The notes under the pieces are model-generated. The model did no database searches and was not told the DNA's origin. It worked only from the letters and a program-made list of their open reading frames with translations. Both the position numbers and the translations under genes were made by a program. This document shows positions 54,245-64,000 of a stretch of 64,000 nucleotides of DNA, piece by piece. Each line of letters begins with the position of its first letter. Within the stretch, counting starts at the first letter, position 1. Source of the DNA: Nemophila menziesii (taxonomy: Eukaryota; Streptophyta; Magnoliopsida; Boraginales; Hydrophyllaceae); assembly GCA_029959085.1 (NCBI GenBank), contig JARWIR010000011.1:9735840-9799839 (forward strand). The letters are read 5' to 3'.

Positions 54245-56338
54245 AAATAATAATACACATATCCTTTTTTCTTTTCTCCTTTTAGTTAAAGATTTTTTTT
54301 TTGGAACTATTAACAATAAAATTATATTTATAACATTATGTACTACTAAAATCTTTATTTTATAAAAATATATTCAATAAAAAATATTTATTTAATGAAC
54401 ATATAATACCCACGACTCCAATTCTACTCTTTACTTCTTAAAATTATATATATATATATATATTAAAATATTTCTATTATACTAAACTAGTTTTGGATAC
54501 ACAAAAAATATATTCACAATATATCTTTTTCTTTAGTTCAGTTCTAATATTTCTCAACACCTTATCATACAGAGTTTGCTCTTTTGATCTTGTGAAAGGA
54601 TTTGCCAAGATTATCAACAATACCCTCTAGGGAATTCACCCAATTTATATTTAACAGTCAAAATTTTGACTCTCTTAAAAATGTATCATTCATTAGCTAC
54701 GTATATAAACATGCAATTTCATATTTTGAGATGTTTTATGTTATTATTTAATTAAGATATTTCAGAAATAACATTTATATATTAAAACACAATTTGTTGT
54801 TTTAAATAATATAATAAAATTTAATGTTAAATTTTTAAATAATTTTTTTATTTATATGGTGTACATATTTTTTTAAGGGTCAATGATCCAAAAAATCAAA
54901 TTAATATTTTACTTGCCCCAAAGAATAATTAATTAATCTGCTAAGTACGTCTTCTCATCAACATCGTTACCTTTTATTCTTGTTTATCAAGAGTTGTGGA
55001 TTTTTCCTTATGGGAATTCCAACCCACTTGGAATTAGTAAGTTCAAACTTCTTAATAAGATCTTTGGCTTATTTAGCTTGGTTGAGACAGATCCCATCTT
55101 CCATTTTCTTTATTTTTAGTCTGAGGAAGAAGTTAAATTCTCCAATCATGTGCAATTGGAATTCACTATGCATACTCGTATCAAAATCCTTATAAAATCG
55201 TTATAAACTCTTCATGCATTGCATTGACCAAATGATCATCAAGTAGATCTTATTTGTTATTCTTCGGTCTGAATTTAGACAAGAAAGTACAATGAGAACA
55301 CAAATCATTAAGAGTTGAATGTGTTCTTAGCCCTTTACTTGGATCACCAAGTATTAACTTTAGCAAGAGTCCTCTAACATTGTTCCTACTTCTATGAAGT
55401 TCTTTGGGAGTTTCATCATTCTTCTCTTTAATAGTTTGATTGTCAGAATATATTTATGGTTATGATATAATAGGTTTTACTTCTTCTTCAAGTTGATGGA
55501 ACTTGGTATATTCAACTTTTATATTTTTTCACTTTCTTTTAAAATAATTTCCTTCATCAAAATCAACGTGCATGGATTTTTATATAATATTTGTTTGTTG
55601 GTTGTACATTCTAAAATAACATGTAGTGTAATTAACAATTAGTTTTATACAAAAGTTTGATAAATTCTCAATTAGATTTAATGAATAATAAATAATTGTA
55701 TTTTTTTTTTTAAAAAATAGAAGGAATTATGTGTTATTAAAGTAACCTAAATATTCAAGTATATTAAAGCATAAATGTCATAATTAAAGTTTTTTATGTG
55801 AATTGTGGATAAACTTATTGTTATAAAAAATGATAGAGTTATTATCATCAAACTCATCATTGTTTCCTAAAATATTTGTAAAAAGTTTTCAAATATTTGG
55901 TTTTTTGTTTGATATAATAGAGTGTTTGTAATCACGTAAAAAATCATAAGATTTTTAATACCATCGTCTAATTGATCTTAAGATAAACATAAGTTAGATT
56001 TGAACTTTAACTCGTCTTCTTCTTTTTAAGTAGCCATGAAAGAAACTTAGTTGGATACATGCTCTTTGTCATCACTTTGGTTTGAGCTATCATAAACCAA
56101 TGTTGCATTAATGTTTTCATTGGCTTTTTTTTGAAAAGTTTTGGGAATTTAGGTTTGATATGACCACTCTTATGATAATGATAGCAAGTAAGCTCATCCT
56201 TTATATAACTCTTATAAGGTTTTCTTGAGACACCATAACTCATAAGCTCTATTTTATTTTGATGTAATACTCACCAATACATACTTATGTCTTGTATAGA
56301 ATTCCTCTTGAACTAAAATAATCATTTCACCCAGAATA
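54245..56338. repeat. Macrosatellite unit 2.15 (F-type, second trimer copy)
   Basis: Copy of unit 2.12 at +6272 bp. Confidence 0.95.
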
Positions 56339-58428
56339 AAACAATAATACACATATCCTTTTTTCTTTTCTCCTTTTAGTTAAAGATTTTTTTTTTGGAA
56401 CTATTAACAATAAAATTATATTTATAACATTATGTACTACTAAAATCTTTATTTTATAAAAATATATTCAATAAAAAATATTTATTTAATGAACATATAA
56501 TACCCACGACTCCAATTCTACTCTTTACTTCTTAAAATTATATATATATATATATATTAAAATATTTCTATTATACTAAACTAGTTTTGGATACACAAAA
56601 AATATATTCACAATATATCTTTTTCTTTAGTTCAGTTCTAATATTTCTCAACACCTTATCATACAGAGTTTGCTCTTTTGATCTTGTGAAAGGATTTGCC
56701 AAGATTATCAACAATACCCTCTAGGGAATTCACCCAATTTATATTTAACAGTCAAAATTTTGACTCTCTTAAAAATGTATCATTCATTAGCTACGTATAT
56801 AAACATGCAATTTCATATTTTGAGTTTTTTTATGTTATTATTTAATTAAGATATTTCAGAAATAACATTTATATATTAAGACACAATTTGTTGTTTTAAA
56901 TAATATAATAAAATTTAATGTTAAATTTTTAAATAAATTTTTTATTTATAAGGTGTACATATTTTTTTAAGGGTCAATGATCCAAAAAATCAAATTAATA
57001 TTTTACTTGCCCCAAAGAATAATTAATTAATCTGCTAAGTATGTCTTCTCATCAACATCGTTACCTTTTATTCTTGTTTATCAAGAGTTGTGGATGTTTC
57101 CTTATGGGAATTCCAACCCACTTGGAATTAGTAAGTTCAAACTTCTTAATAAGATCTTTGGCTTATTTAGCTTGGTTGAGACAGATCCCATCTTCCATTT
57201 TCTTTATTTTTAGTCTGAGGAAGAAGTTAAATTCTCCAATCATGTGAAATTGAATTCACTATGCATACTCGTATCAAAATCCTTATAAAATCGTTATAAA
57301 CTCTTCATGCATTGCATTTACCAAATGATCATCAACTAGATCTTATTTGTTATTCTTCGGTCTGAATTTAGACAAGAAAGTACAATGAGAACAAAAATCA
57401 TTAAGAGTTGAATGTGTTCTTAGCCCTTTACTTGGATCACCAAGTATTAACTTTAGCAAGAGTCCTCTAACATTGTTCCTACTTCTATGAAGTTCTTTGG
57501 GAGTTTCATCATTCTTCTCTTTAATAGTTTGATTGTCAGAATATATTTATGGTTATGATATAATAGGTTTTACTTCTTCTTCAAGTTGATGGAACTTGGT
57601 ATATTCAACTTTTATATTTTTTCACTTTCTTTTAAAAGAATTTCCTTCATCAAAATCAACGTGCATGGATTTTTATATAATATTTGTTTGTTGGTTGTAC
57701 ATTCTAAAATAACATGTAGTGTAATTAACAATTAGTTTTATACAAAAGTTTGATAAATTCTCAATTAGATTTAATGAATAATTAATAATTGTATTTTTTT
57801 TTTAAAATAGAAGGAATTATGTGTTATTAAAGTAACCTAAATATTCAAGTATATTAAAGCATAAATTTCATAATTAAAGTTTTTTATGTGAATTGTGGAT
57901 AAACTTATTGTTATAAAAAATGATAGAGTTATTATCATCAAACTCATCATTGTTTCCTAAAATATTTGTAAAAAGTTTTCAAATATTTGGTTTTTTGTTT
58001 GATATAAGAGAGTGTTTGTAATCACGTAAAAAATCATAAGATTTTTAATACCATCGTCCAATTGATCTTAAGATAAACATAAGTTAGATTTGAACTTTAC
58101 CTCGTCTTTTTCTTTTTAAGTAACCATGAAAGAAACTTAGTTGGATACATGCTCTTTGTCATCACTTTGGTTTGAGCTATCATAAACCAATGTTGCATTA
58201 ATGTTTTCATTGGCTTTTTTTTGAAAAGTTTTGGGAATTTAGGTTTGATATGATCACTCTTATGATAATGATAGCAAGTAAGATCATCCTTTATATAACT
58301 CTTATAAGGTTTTCTTGAGACACCATAACTCATAAGCTCTATTTTATTTTGATGTAATACTCACCAATACATACTTATGTCTTGTATAGAATTCCTCTTG
58401 AACTAATATAATCATTTCACCCAGAATA
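56339..58428. repeat. Macrosatellite unit 2.16 (C-type, second trimer copy to about 57870)
   Basis: Copy of unit 2.13 with a TA run shorter by one repeat and substitutions at about 57247 and 57289. From about 58050 it departs from unit 2.13 (CCATCGTCC instead of CAATCGTCC; AAGTAACCATG), resembling unit 2.7 instead. Confidence 0.95.
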
Positions 58429-60518
58429 AAACAATAATACACATATCCTTTTTTCTTTTCTCCTTTTAGTTAAAGATTTTTTTTTTTGGAACTATTAACA
58501 ATAAAATTATATTTATAACATTATGTACTACTAAAATCTTTATTTTATAAAAATATATTCAATAAAAAATATTTATTTAATGAACATATAATACCCACGA
58601 CTCCAATTCTACTCTTTACTTCTTAAAATTATATATATATATATATATTAAAATATTTCTATTATACTAAACTAGTTTTGGATACACAAAAAATATATTC
58701 ACAATATATCTTTTTCTTTAGTTCAGTTCTAATATTTCTCAACACCTTATCATACAGAGTTTGCTCTTTTGATCTTGTGAAAGGATTTGCCAAGATTATC
58801 AACAATACCCTCTAGGGAATTCACCCAATTTATATTTAACAGTCAAAATTTTGACTCTCTTAAAAATGTATCATTCATTAGCTACGTATATAAACATGAA
58901 ATTTCATATTTTAAGTTTTTTTATGTTATTATTTAATTAAGATATTTCAGAAATAACATTTATATATTAAGACACAATTTGTTGTTTTAAATAATATAAT
59001 AAAATTTAATGTTAAATTTTTAAATAATTTTTTTATTTATATGGTGTACATATTTTTTAAGGGTCAATGATCCAAAAAATCAAATTAATATTTTACTTGC
59101 CCCAAAGAATAATTAATTAATCTACTAAGTACGTCTTCTCATCAACATCGTTACCTTTTATTCTTGTTTATCTAGAGTTGTGGATGTTTCCTTATGGGAA
59201 TTCCAACCCACTTGGAATTAGTAAGTTCAAACTTCTTAATAAGATCTTTGGCTTATTTAGCTTGGTTGAGACAGATCCCATCTTCCATTTTCTTTATTTT
59301 TAGTCTGAGGAAGAAGTTAAATTCTCCAATCATGTGCAATTGGAATTCACTATGCATACTCGTATCAAAATCCTTATAAAATCGTTATAAACTCTTCATG
59401 CATTGCATTTACCAAATGATCATCAAGTAGATCTTATTTGTTATTCTTCGGTCTGAATTTAGACAAGAAAGTACAATGAGAACACAAATCATTAAGAGTT
59501 GAATGTGTTCTTAGCCCTTTACTTGGATCACCAAGTATTAACTTTAGCAAGAGTCCTCTAACATTGTTCCTACTTCTATGAAGTTCTTTGAGAGTTTCAT
59601 CATTCTTCTCTTTAATAGTTTGATTGTCAGAATATATTTATGGTTATGATATAATAGGTTTTACTTCTTCTTCAAGTTGATGGAACTTGGTATATTCAAC
59701 TTTTATATTTTTTCACTTTCTTTTAAAAGAATTTCCTTCATCAAAATCAACGTGCATGGATTTTTATATAATATTTGTTTGTTGGTTGTACATTCTAAAA
59801 TAACATGTAGTGTAATTAACAATTAATTTTATACAAAAGTTTGATAAATTCTCAATTAGATTTAATGAATAATTAATAATTGTATTTTTTTTTTAAAATA
59901 GAAGGAATTATGTGTTATTAAAGTAACCTAAATATTCAAGTATATTAAAGCATAAATTTCATAATTAAAGTTTTTTATGTGAATTGTGGATAAACTTATT
60001 GTTATAAAAAATGATAGAGTTATTATCATCAAACTCATCATTGTTTCCTAAAATATTTGTAAAAGTTTTCAAATATTTGGTTTTTTGTTTGATATAAGAG
60101 AGTGTTTGTAATCACGTAAAAAATCATAAGATTTTTAATACAATCGTCCAATTGATCTTAAGATAAACATAAGTTAGATTTGAACTTTACCTCGTCTTCT
60201 TCTTTTTAAGTAGCCATGAAAGAAACTTAGTTGGATACATGCTCTTTGTCATCACTTTGGTTTGAGCTATCATAAACCAATGTTGCATTAATGTTTTCAT
60301 TGGCTTTTTTTTGAAAAGTTTTAGGAATTTAGGTTTGATATGACCACTCTTATGATAATGATAGCAAGTAAGCTCATCCTTTATATAACTCTTATAAGGT
60401 TTTCTTGAGACACCATAACTCATAAGCTCTATTTTATTTTGATGTAATACTCACCAATACATACTTATGTCTTGTATAGAATTCCTCTTGAACTAATATA
60501 ATCATTTCACCCAGAATA
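58429..60518. repeat. Macrosatellite unit 2.17 (C-type)
   Basis: C-type with private changes such as ATCTAGAGTTG near 59170, which creates an in-frame stop in the antisense ORF, and a base missing from the T run near 59055. More private changes than inner units, as expected toward an edge. Confidence 0.95.
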
Positions 60519-61319
60519 AAACAATAATACACATATCCTTTTTTCTTTTCTCCTTTTAGTTAAAGATTTTTTTTTGGAACTATTAACAATAAAATTATAT
60601 TTATAACATTATGTACTACTAAAATCTTTATTTTATAAAAATATATTCAATAAAAAATATTTATTTAATGAACATATAATACCCACGACTCCAATTCTAC
60701 TCTTTACTTCTTAAAATTATATATATATATTAAAATATTTCTATTATACTAAACTAGTTTTGGATACACAAAAAATATATTCACAATATATCTTTTTATT
60801 TAGTTCAGTTCTAATATTTCTCAACACCTTATCATACAGAGTTTGCTCTTTTGATCTTGTGAAAGGATTTGCCAAGATTATCAACAATACCCTCTAGGGA
60901 ATTCACCCAATTTATAATTAACAGTCAAAATTTTGACTCTCTTAAAAATGTATCATTCATTAGCTACGTATATAAACATGCAATTTCATATTTTGAGTTT
61001 TTTTATGTTATTATTTAATTAAGATATTTCAGAAATAACATTTATATATTAAGACACAATTTGTTGTTTCAAATAATATAATAAAATTTAATGTTAAATT
61101 TTTAAATAATTTTTTTATTTATATGGTGTACATATTTTTTTAAGGGTCAATGATCCAAAAAATCAAATTAATATTTTACTTGCCCCAAAGAATAATTAAT
61201 TAATCTGTTAAGTACGTCTTCTCATCAACATCGTTACCTTTTATTCTTGTTTATCAAGAGTTGTGGATGTTTCCTTATGGGAATTCCAACCCACTTGGAT
61301 GTTTCCTTATGGGAATTCC
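60519..61319. repeat. Macrosatellite unit 2.18, truncated right edge
   Basis: The first about 800 bp of a unit, ending inside the antisense RT fragment at a short local duplication. Confidence 0.95.
61264..61319. repeat. Junction microduplication at the array edge
   Basis: A 24-bp stretch starting TGGATGTTTCCTTATGGG at 61264 recurs at 61296 after 8 bases. The array ends exactly at the end of the second copy. Such a local copy at a breakpoint suits repair by templated synthesis or slippage. Confidence 0.9.
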
Positions 61320-62268
61320 GATAAATAACTAAACAAATCTTAATTCCCAACTTGCACTTGCAATCTCCAACCTTCAAAGTACAAAAGCTATTGATGAAAT
61401 TTGTGTCTCTTGATATTGTTGAAAGTGGCACAGTAGTGGGATTGGTGGAGTTATTTGAGAACGGTATCTAATATCTATGGTGTTGGAGAGGTTTAAAGAA
61501 TATATTTTAAGCTTTGGTGAATAAATTTTTAGGTTAAAACTTGAATTTCTTTGTGTTTTTGGAAATATTTGTGATTGATTATGTGTTGGGATGATGTTTA
61601 GAGATAAGGATTGGTGATATATTGGTGCTTTGATGATGGAATTTGAGTGTTTTTGGAGCTTTGGTTCGTCATCAATGGTGTTTCATGTGTTGGAGGCCAA
61701 AGGAGAGGGAAAAATAAGATTTTCTTAAGGTTTAGGTCAATTTTCGCCGACGAAAACCGGGGCCCCACATTCTCGAAACTGGGTACCCGGTTTTTTGTTT
61801 TTTCGGGAGGCATAAAATGCTGCCTTCGATTTTCTGATTTTTTTTTTACCTTGGACGCAAAGGGTTGCGTATTCGCGCAGAAAATTTCCATCTTATTTTT
61901 TCAATTTCTCCTTGCCTACACCTGGGATTTTTGCGAACCTTATACTCATTTTTATTGGAAATTTCACTCACGGTCCATTGGACTACTCAGATTTTCCATT
62001 GGAGTTACCAGTTTTTCTCAGAATTCGGTTTTCTTCATTTCGCACCATGAATTACGTCTCTTTACCCACAGGTCAGAAATTTTGGGCTGGTTATCAGAAC
62101 TTTTGGACTTCACCATTGGATAGATCTCGAAAAAATAAGTGGTTTAGGCTCAAGAAAAAGTTAATTCCGACCTCCGAGCGTCAAGTTATGATCTTCCGAA
62201 GTTTTGATACCTGGGTACAACACCAAAAACGGGTTTCCGGTTTTTAGAAACCGGGTTCCCGGTTTCTC
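61320..62268. other. Unidentified, probably transposon-derived segment
   Basis: Clearly less AT-rich than the arrays, with no recognisable protein. ORFs on both strands (for example 61647-62123 plus and 61598-61891 minus) overlap each other and match no family I know. The minus-strand text resembles plant Ty3/gypsy LTR or leader sequence in style, but no TG/CA ends, primer-binding site or coding domain was found, so this is only an impression. It abuts the copia pol fragment directly. Confidence 0.35.
61752..62267. repeat. GC-rich imperfect inverted repeats bounding about 0.5 kb
   Basis: The left arm 61752-61797 (GAAAACCGGGGCCCC ... GGTACCCGG) and the right arm 62224-62267 (GGGTTTCCGG ... 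CCCGGTTTCT) are roughly complementary. The right arm itself ends in a hairpin with 10-bp perfect arms, AGAAACCGGG and CCCGGTTTCT, around TT (62246-62267). No target-site duplication was found beside the arms, so a transposon identity is not established. Confidence 0.45.
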
Positions 62269-63806
62269 ATGTATGATCAAATTGAACCCAAGAATATTAA
62301 AGAAGCCTTGTTAGATGATCATTGGATTAACGCTATGCATGAGGAATTAAATCAATTTGAGCGTAGTAAAGTTTGGACATTAATGGAGAAACCAATTGGC
62401 CCTACTATTTTGGCACTAAGTGGATATTTCGCAACAAGCTAGATGACACCGGTATTATTACTAGAAATAAAGCAAGGTTAGTTGCTCAAGGGTACAATCA
62501 AGAAGAAGGTATTGATTTCGATGAAACTTTTGCTCCGGTAGCTAGACTTGAATCTATTCGTATGCTACTTGCTTTTTCTTGTTATATGAATTTTAAACTT
62601 TACCAAATGGATGTCAAAAGTGCTTTTTTAAATGGTTTCATAGACGAAGAAGTCTTTGTTAAACAACCACCGGGTTTTGAGGATCCAAAATTTCCAAATC
62701 ATGTTTTTAAACTCTCAAAGGCTTTATATGGTTTAAAACAAGCACCTCGTGCTTGGTATGAACGATTAAGCAAATTTTTATTAGATGATGGTTTTAAAAG
62801 AGGAAATATTGACTCCACTTTATTTATAAAAAGGTCTTCAAAAGATATCCTTCTTGTTCAAATTTATGTGGATGATATTATATTTGGTGCTACTAATGAA
62901 AATCTTTGTGAGAATTTTTCTAAAAGCATGCGTAAGGAATTTGAGATGAGCATGATGGGAGAATTGAATTACTTTCTTGGACTTCAAATCAAGCAAATGA
63001 AGGATGGCATCTTTGTCAATCAAGCCAAATATACAAAAGAATTGATCAAAAAATTTGGACTTGAAGATGCAAAGGAAATTGGAACTCCAATGAGCACATC
63101 CACAAAATTAGACAAAGATGAAGATGGTAAAAATGTTGATGATAAAGTATATCGAGGTATGATTGGTAGCTTACTTTATTTAACCGCTTCTAGACCCGAT
63201 ATTATGTTCCCCGTGTGTCTTTGTGCTAGATTTCAATCCTCTCCTAAAGAATCCCATCTTAGTGCCGTTAAGCGTATTTTTAGGTATTTGAAAGGAACCC
63301 TTAGTCTAGGACTTTGGTACCCTAGATTTACATCTTTTGAGCTAATAGGTTACTCGGATGCCGATTATGCCGGTTGTAGACTTGATAGGAAGAGTACTAG
63401 TGGTAGTTGCCAATTCTTAGGTCAATCCCTTGTTTCTTGGTCTAGTAGAAAATAAAATAGTGTTGCTTTATCCACGGCCGAAGCCGAATATGTTGCGGCC
63501 GGAAATTGTGTGACTCAAATTCTTTGGATGAAACAAACCTTACTAGATTTTGGCCTAGAGTATGATCGTGTTCCCATTCGTTGTGATAACACTAGTGCTA
63601 TGAATCTTACCAAAAATCCTATTCAACACTCTAGAACAAAACACATCGAAATCCGCCATCATTTTATCCGTGATCACACTCAAAAAGGGGATATTGTACT
63701 TGAATTTGTCACTTCGGAAAATCAACTAGCCGATATCTTTACTAAACCTTTACCCCAAGATCTTTTTGAGAAAATTCGTTGTGAGATTGGCATGCAAATT
63801 CTCTAA
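62269..63806 (+). pseudogene. Ty1/copia (Sirevirus/SIRE-like) RT-RNase H pseudogene
   Basis: The reading starts abruptly at the pol hinge (QIEPKNIKEALLDDHW) with no gag, protease or integrase upstream. Near 62405 one base is missing relative to the family pattern (PTI then GTKWIF), shifting the frame. The main frame, 62373-63455, then holds RT and the first part of RNase H: KARLVAQGYNQEEGIDFDE, MDVKSAFLNG (residues 79-88, first catalytic Asp), YGLKQAPRAWY (119-129), YVDD (165-168) and GYSDADYAGC of RNase H (326-335). TAA at 63453-63455 replaces the usual glutamine after WSSRK, a C-to-T type change. The same frame continues with STAEAEY, CDNTSAM, KHIEIRHHFIRDH and LADIFTKPLP and ends IGMQIL at 63806. 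Catalytic residues remain, so the copy is fairly young, but it is truncated and doubly broken. It is of the same lineage as the fragments in the macrosatellite and lies in the opposite orientation. Confidence 0.93.
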
Positions 63807-64000
63807 CCTTCTTTTCATGCCATTTTTTGTTTAGTGCTTTTTGTGTATATTCTCTTGTTGCTAATATTTTCTTGATGTGATAGGATCCTTGAAGCTTCTA
63901 AATTGTTATCCATTTACTTCCTTAGTCCTTGTTTTACTCAAAATGTATTTTGACCCCTTAAAATTTTCAAAAATCGTATCATTAGTTCTTTTTGTTGTTG
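63807..64000 (+). other. Sequence after copia pol
   Basis: AT- and T-rich with no ORF of note. No polypurine tract or LTR start was recognised directly after the stop. Sireviruses often have a long spacer or env-like region here, so the 3' LTR, if present, would lie beyond the window. Confidence 0.4.

Larger units (their letters stand above)
45200..57743. repeat. Tandem duplication of a three-unit block (about 6.27 kb x 2)
   Basis: About 45200-51471 and 51472-57743 are near-identical. Private variants of units 2.11, 2.12 and 2.13 recur at exactly 6272 bp (45887 and 52159, 47973 and 54245, 50067 and 56339). The left break lies between about 45195 (TAATTTTATAC, not shared) and 45507 (shared ACAATCGTCCAA). 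The right break lies between about 57870 and 58050. The differences I could see inside are a TA-run length change and a few substitutions. Confidence 0.9.
24178..61319. repeat. Macrosatellite block 2 (about 2.09-kb units, 17 complete + 2 partial)
   Basis: Complete units start at 24818, 26899, 28981, 31071, 33162, 35253, 37340, 39622, 41716, 43798, 45887, 47973, 50067, 52159, 54245, 56339 and 58429. Partial copies are 24178-24817 and 60519-61319. Three variant classes recur. B has CTCGAGTCATGTTCAATTGG and AAGATGATC. F has TTTGAGATGTTTTATG and GTGGATTTTTCC. C has the block-1-like forms, some with a 1-bp deletion giving CAATTGAATTC. Complete units plus the last partial follow the order B B F F F F C B B F F F C F F C C C. 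The pattern shows repeated multi-unit amplification. Confidence 0.97.

Noticed and set aside
1..61319. A CRISPR array or bacterial repeat system
   Set aside because: The repeats are kilobase-long, contiguous and lack spacers. Introns, LINE, copia and MITE sequences indicate a plant nuclear genome.
24178..61319. Assembly artefact from mis-joined identical repeats
   Set aside because: Not excluded, but units carry distinct private variants, two independent MITE insertions and ordered higher-order structure, which a simple artefact would not produce. Raw long reads would decide.
61647..62123. A 158-codon plus-strand ORF and an overlapping 97-codon minus ORF
   Set aside because: No recognisable family, mutual overlap, and a repetitive, transposon-like context. 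Probably chance frames in less AT-rich DNA.

Overview
The window looks like nuclear DNA of a flowering plant, probably a dicot. It is strongly AT-rich, carries Ty1/copia and LINE relics and a 191-bp Mutator-type MITE, and has one intron-containing gene with plant-sized introns. The species cannot be named from the sequence.

Layout. (1) 1-13777 and 24178-61319 are two blocks of one macrosatellite. The unit is about 2.08-2.09 kb and repeats head to tail: 6 complete copies plus one truncated copy on the left, and 17 complete copies plus a partial copy at each end on the right. The unit is not a gene. It is built from shortened, rearranged pieces of a Ty1/copia element (Sirevirus/SIRE-like by motif) lying on the minus strand: a gag zinc-knuckle fragment, the integrase-RT hinge with the N-terminal part of RT, a deletion of about 540 bp that removes the YVDD region, and a later RT segment. 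About 700 bp of AT-rich non-coding sequence with a (TA)n tract follows. Small ORFs recurring once per unit come from these fragments or from their antisense strand.

(2) 13778-24177 interrupts the array. It holds a compact four-exon minus-strand gene model for an SPT2-type histone-chaperone C-terminal domain (107 aa), a decayed LINE (minus), and older, longer and more diverged relatives of the macrosatellite unit. Those still show protease, GAG-pre-integrase and complete RT order, so they record what the 2.09-kb unit looked like before its deletions.

(3) The right array has higher-order structure: a three-unit block of about 6.27 kb duplicated in tandem, an older block of about 14.8 kb, and chimeric units that mark recombination points. 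Two units carry independent insertions of the same MITE, each with a perfect 9-bp target-site duplication.

(4) 61320-64000 leaves the array through a small direct duplication. It crosses about 950 bp of unidentified, probably transposon-derived DNA and ends in a plus-strand copia RT-RNase H pseudogene of the same lineage, broken by one frameshift and one nonsense codon.

Only the SPT2-like model is a plausible functional protein gene. The most distinctive feature is the retrotransposon-derived macrosatellite and its nested amplification history. I saw no CRISPR array, tRNA, rRNA or bacterial-type operon.
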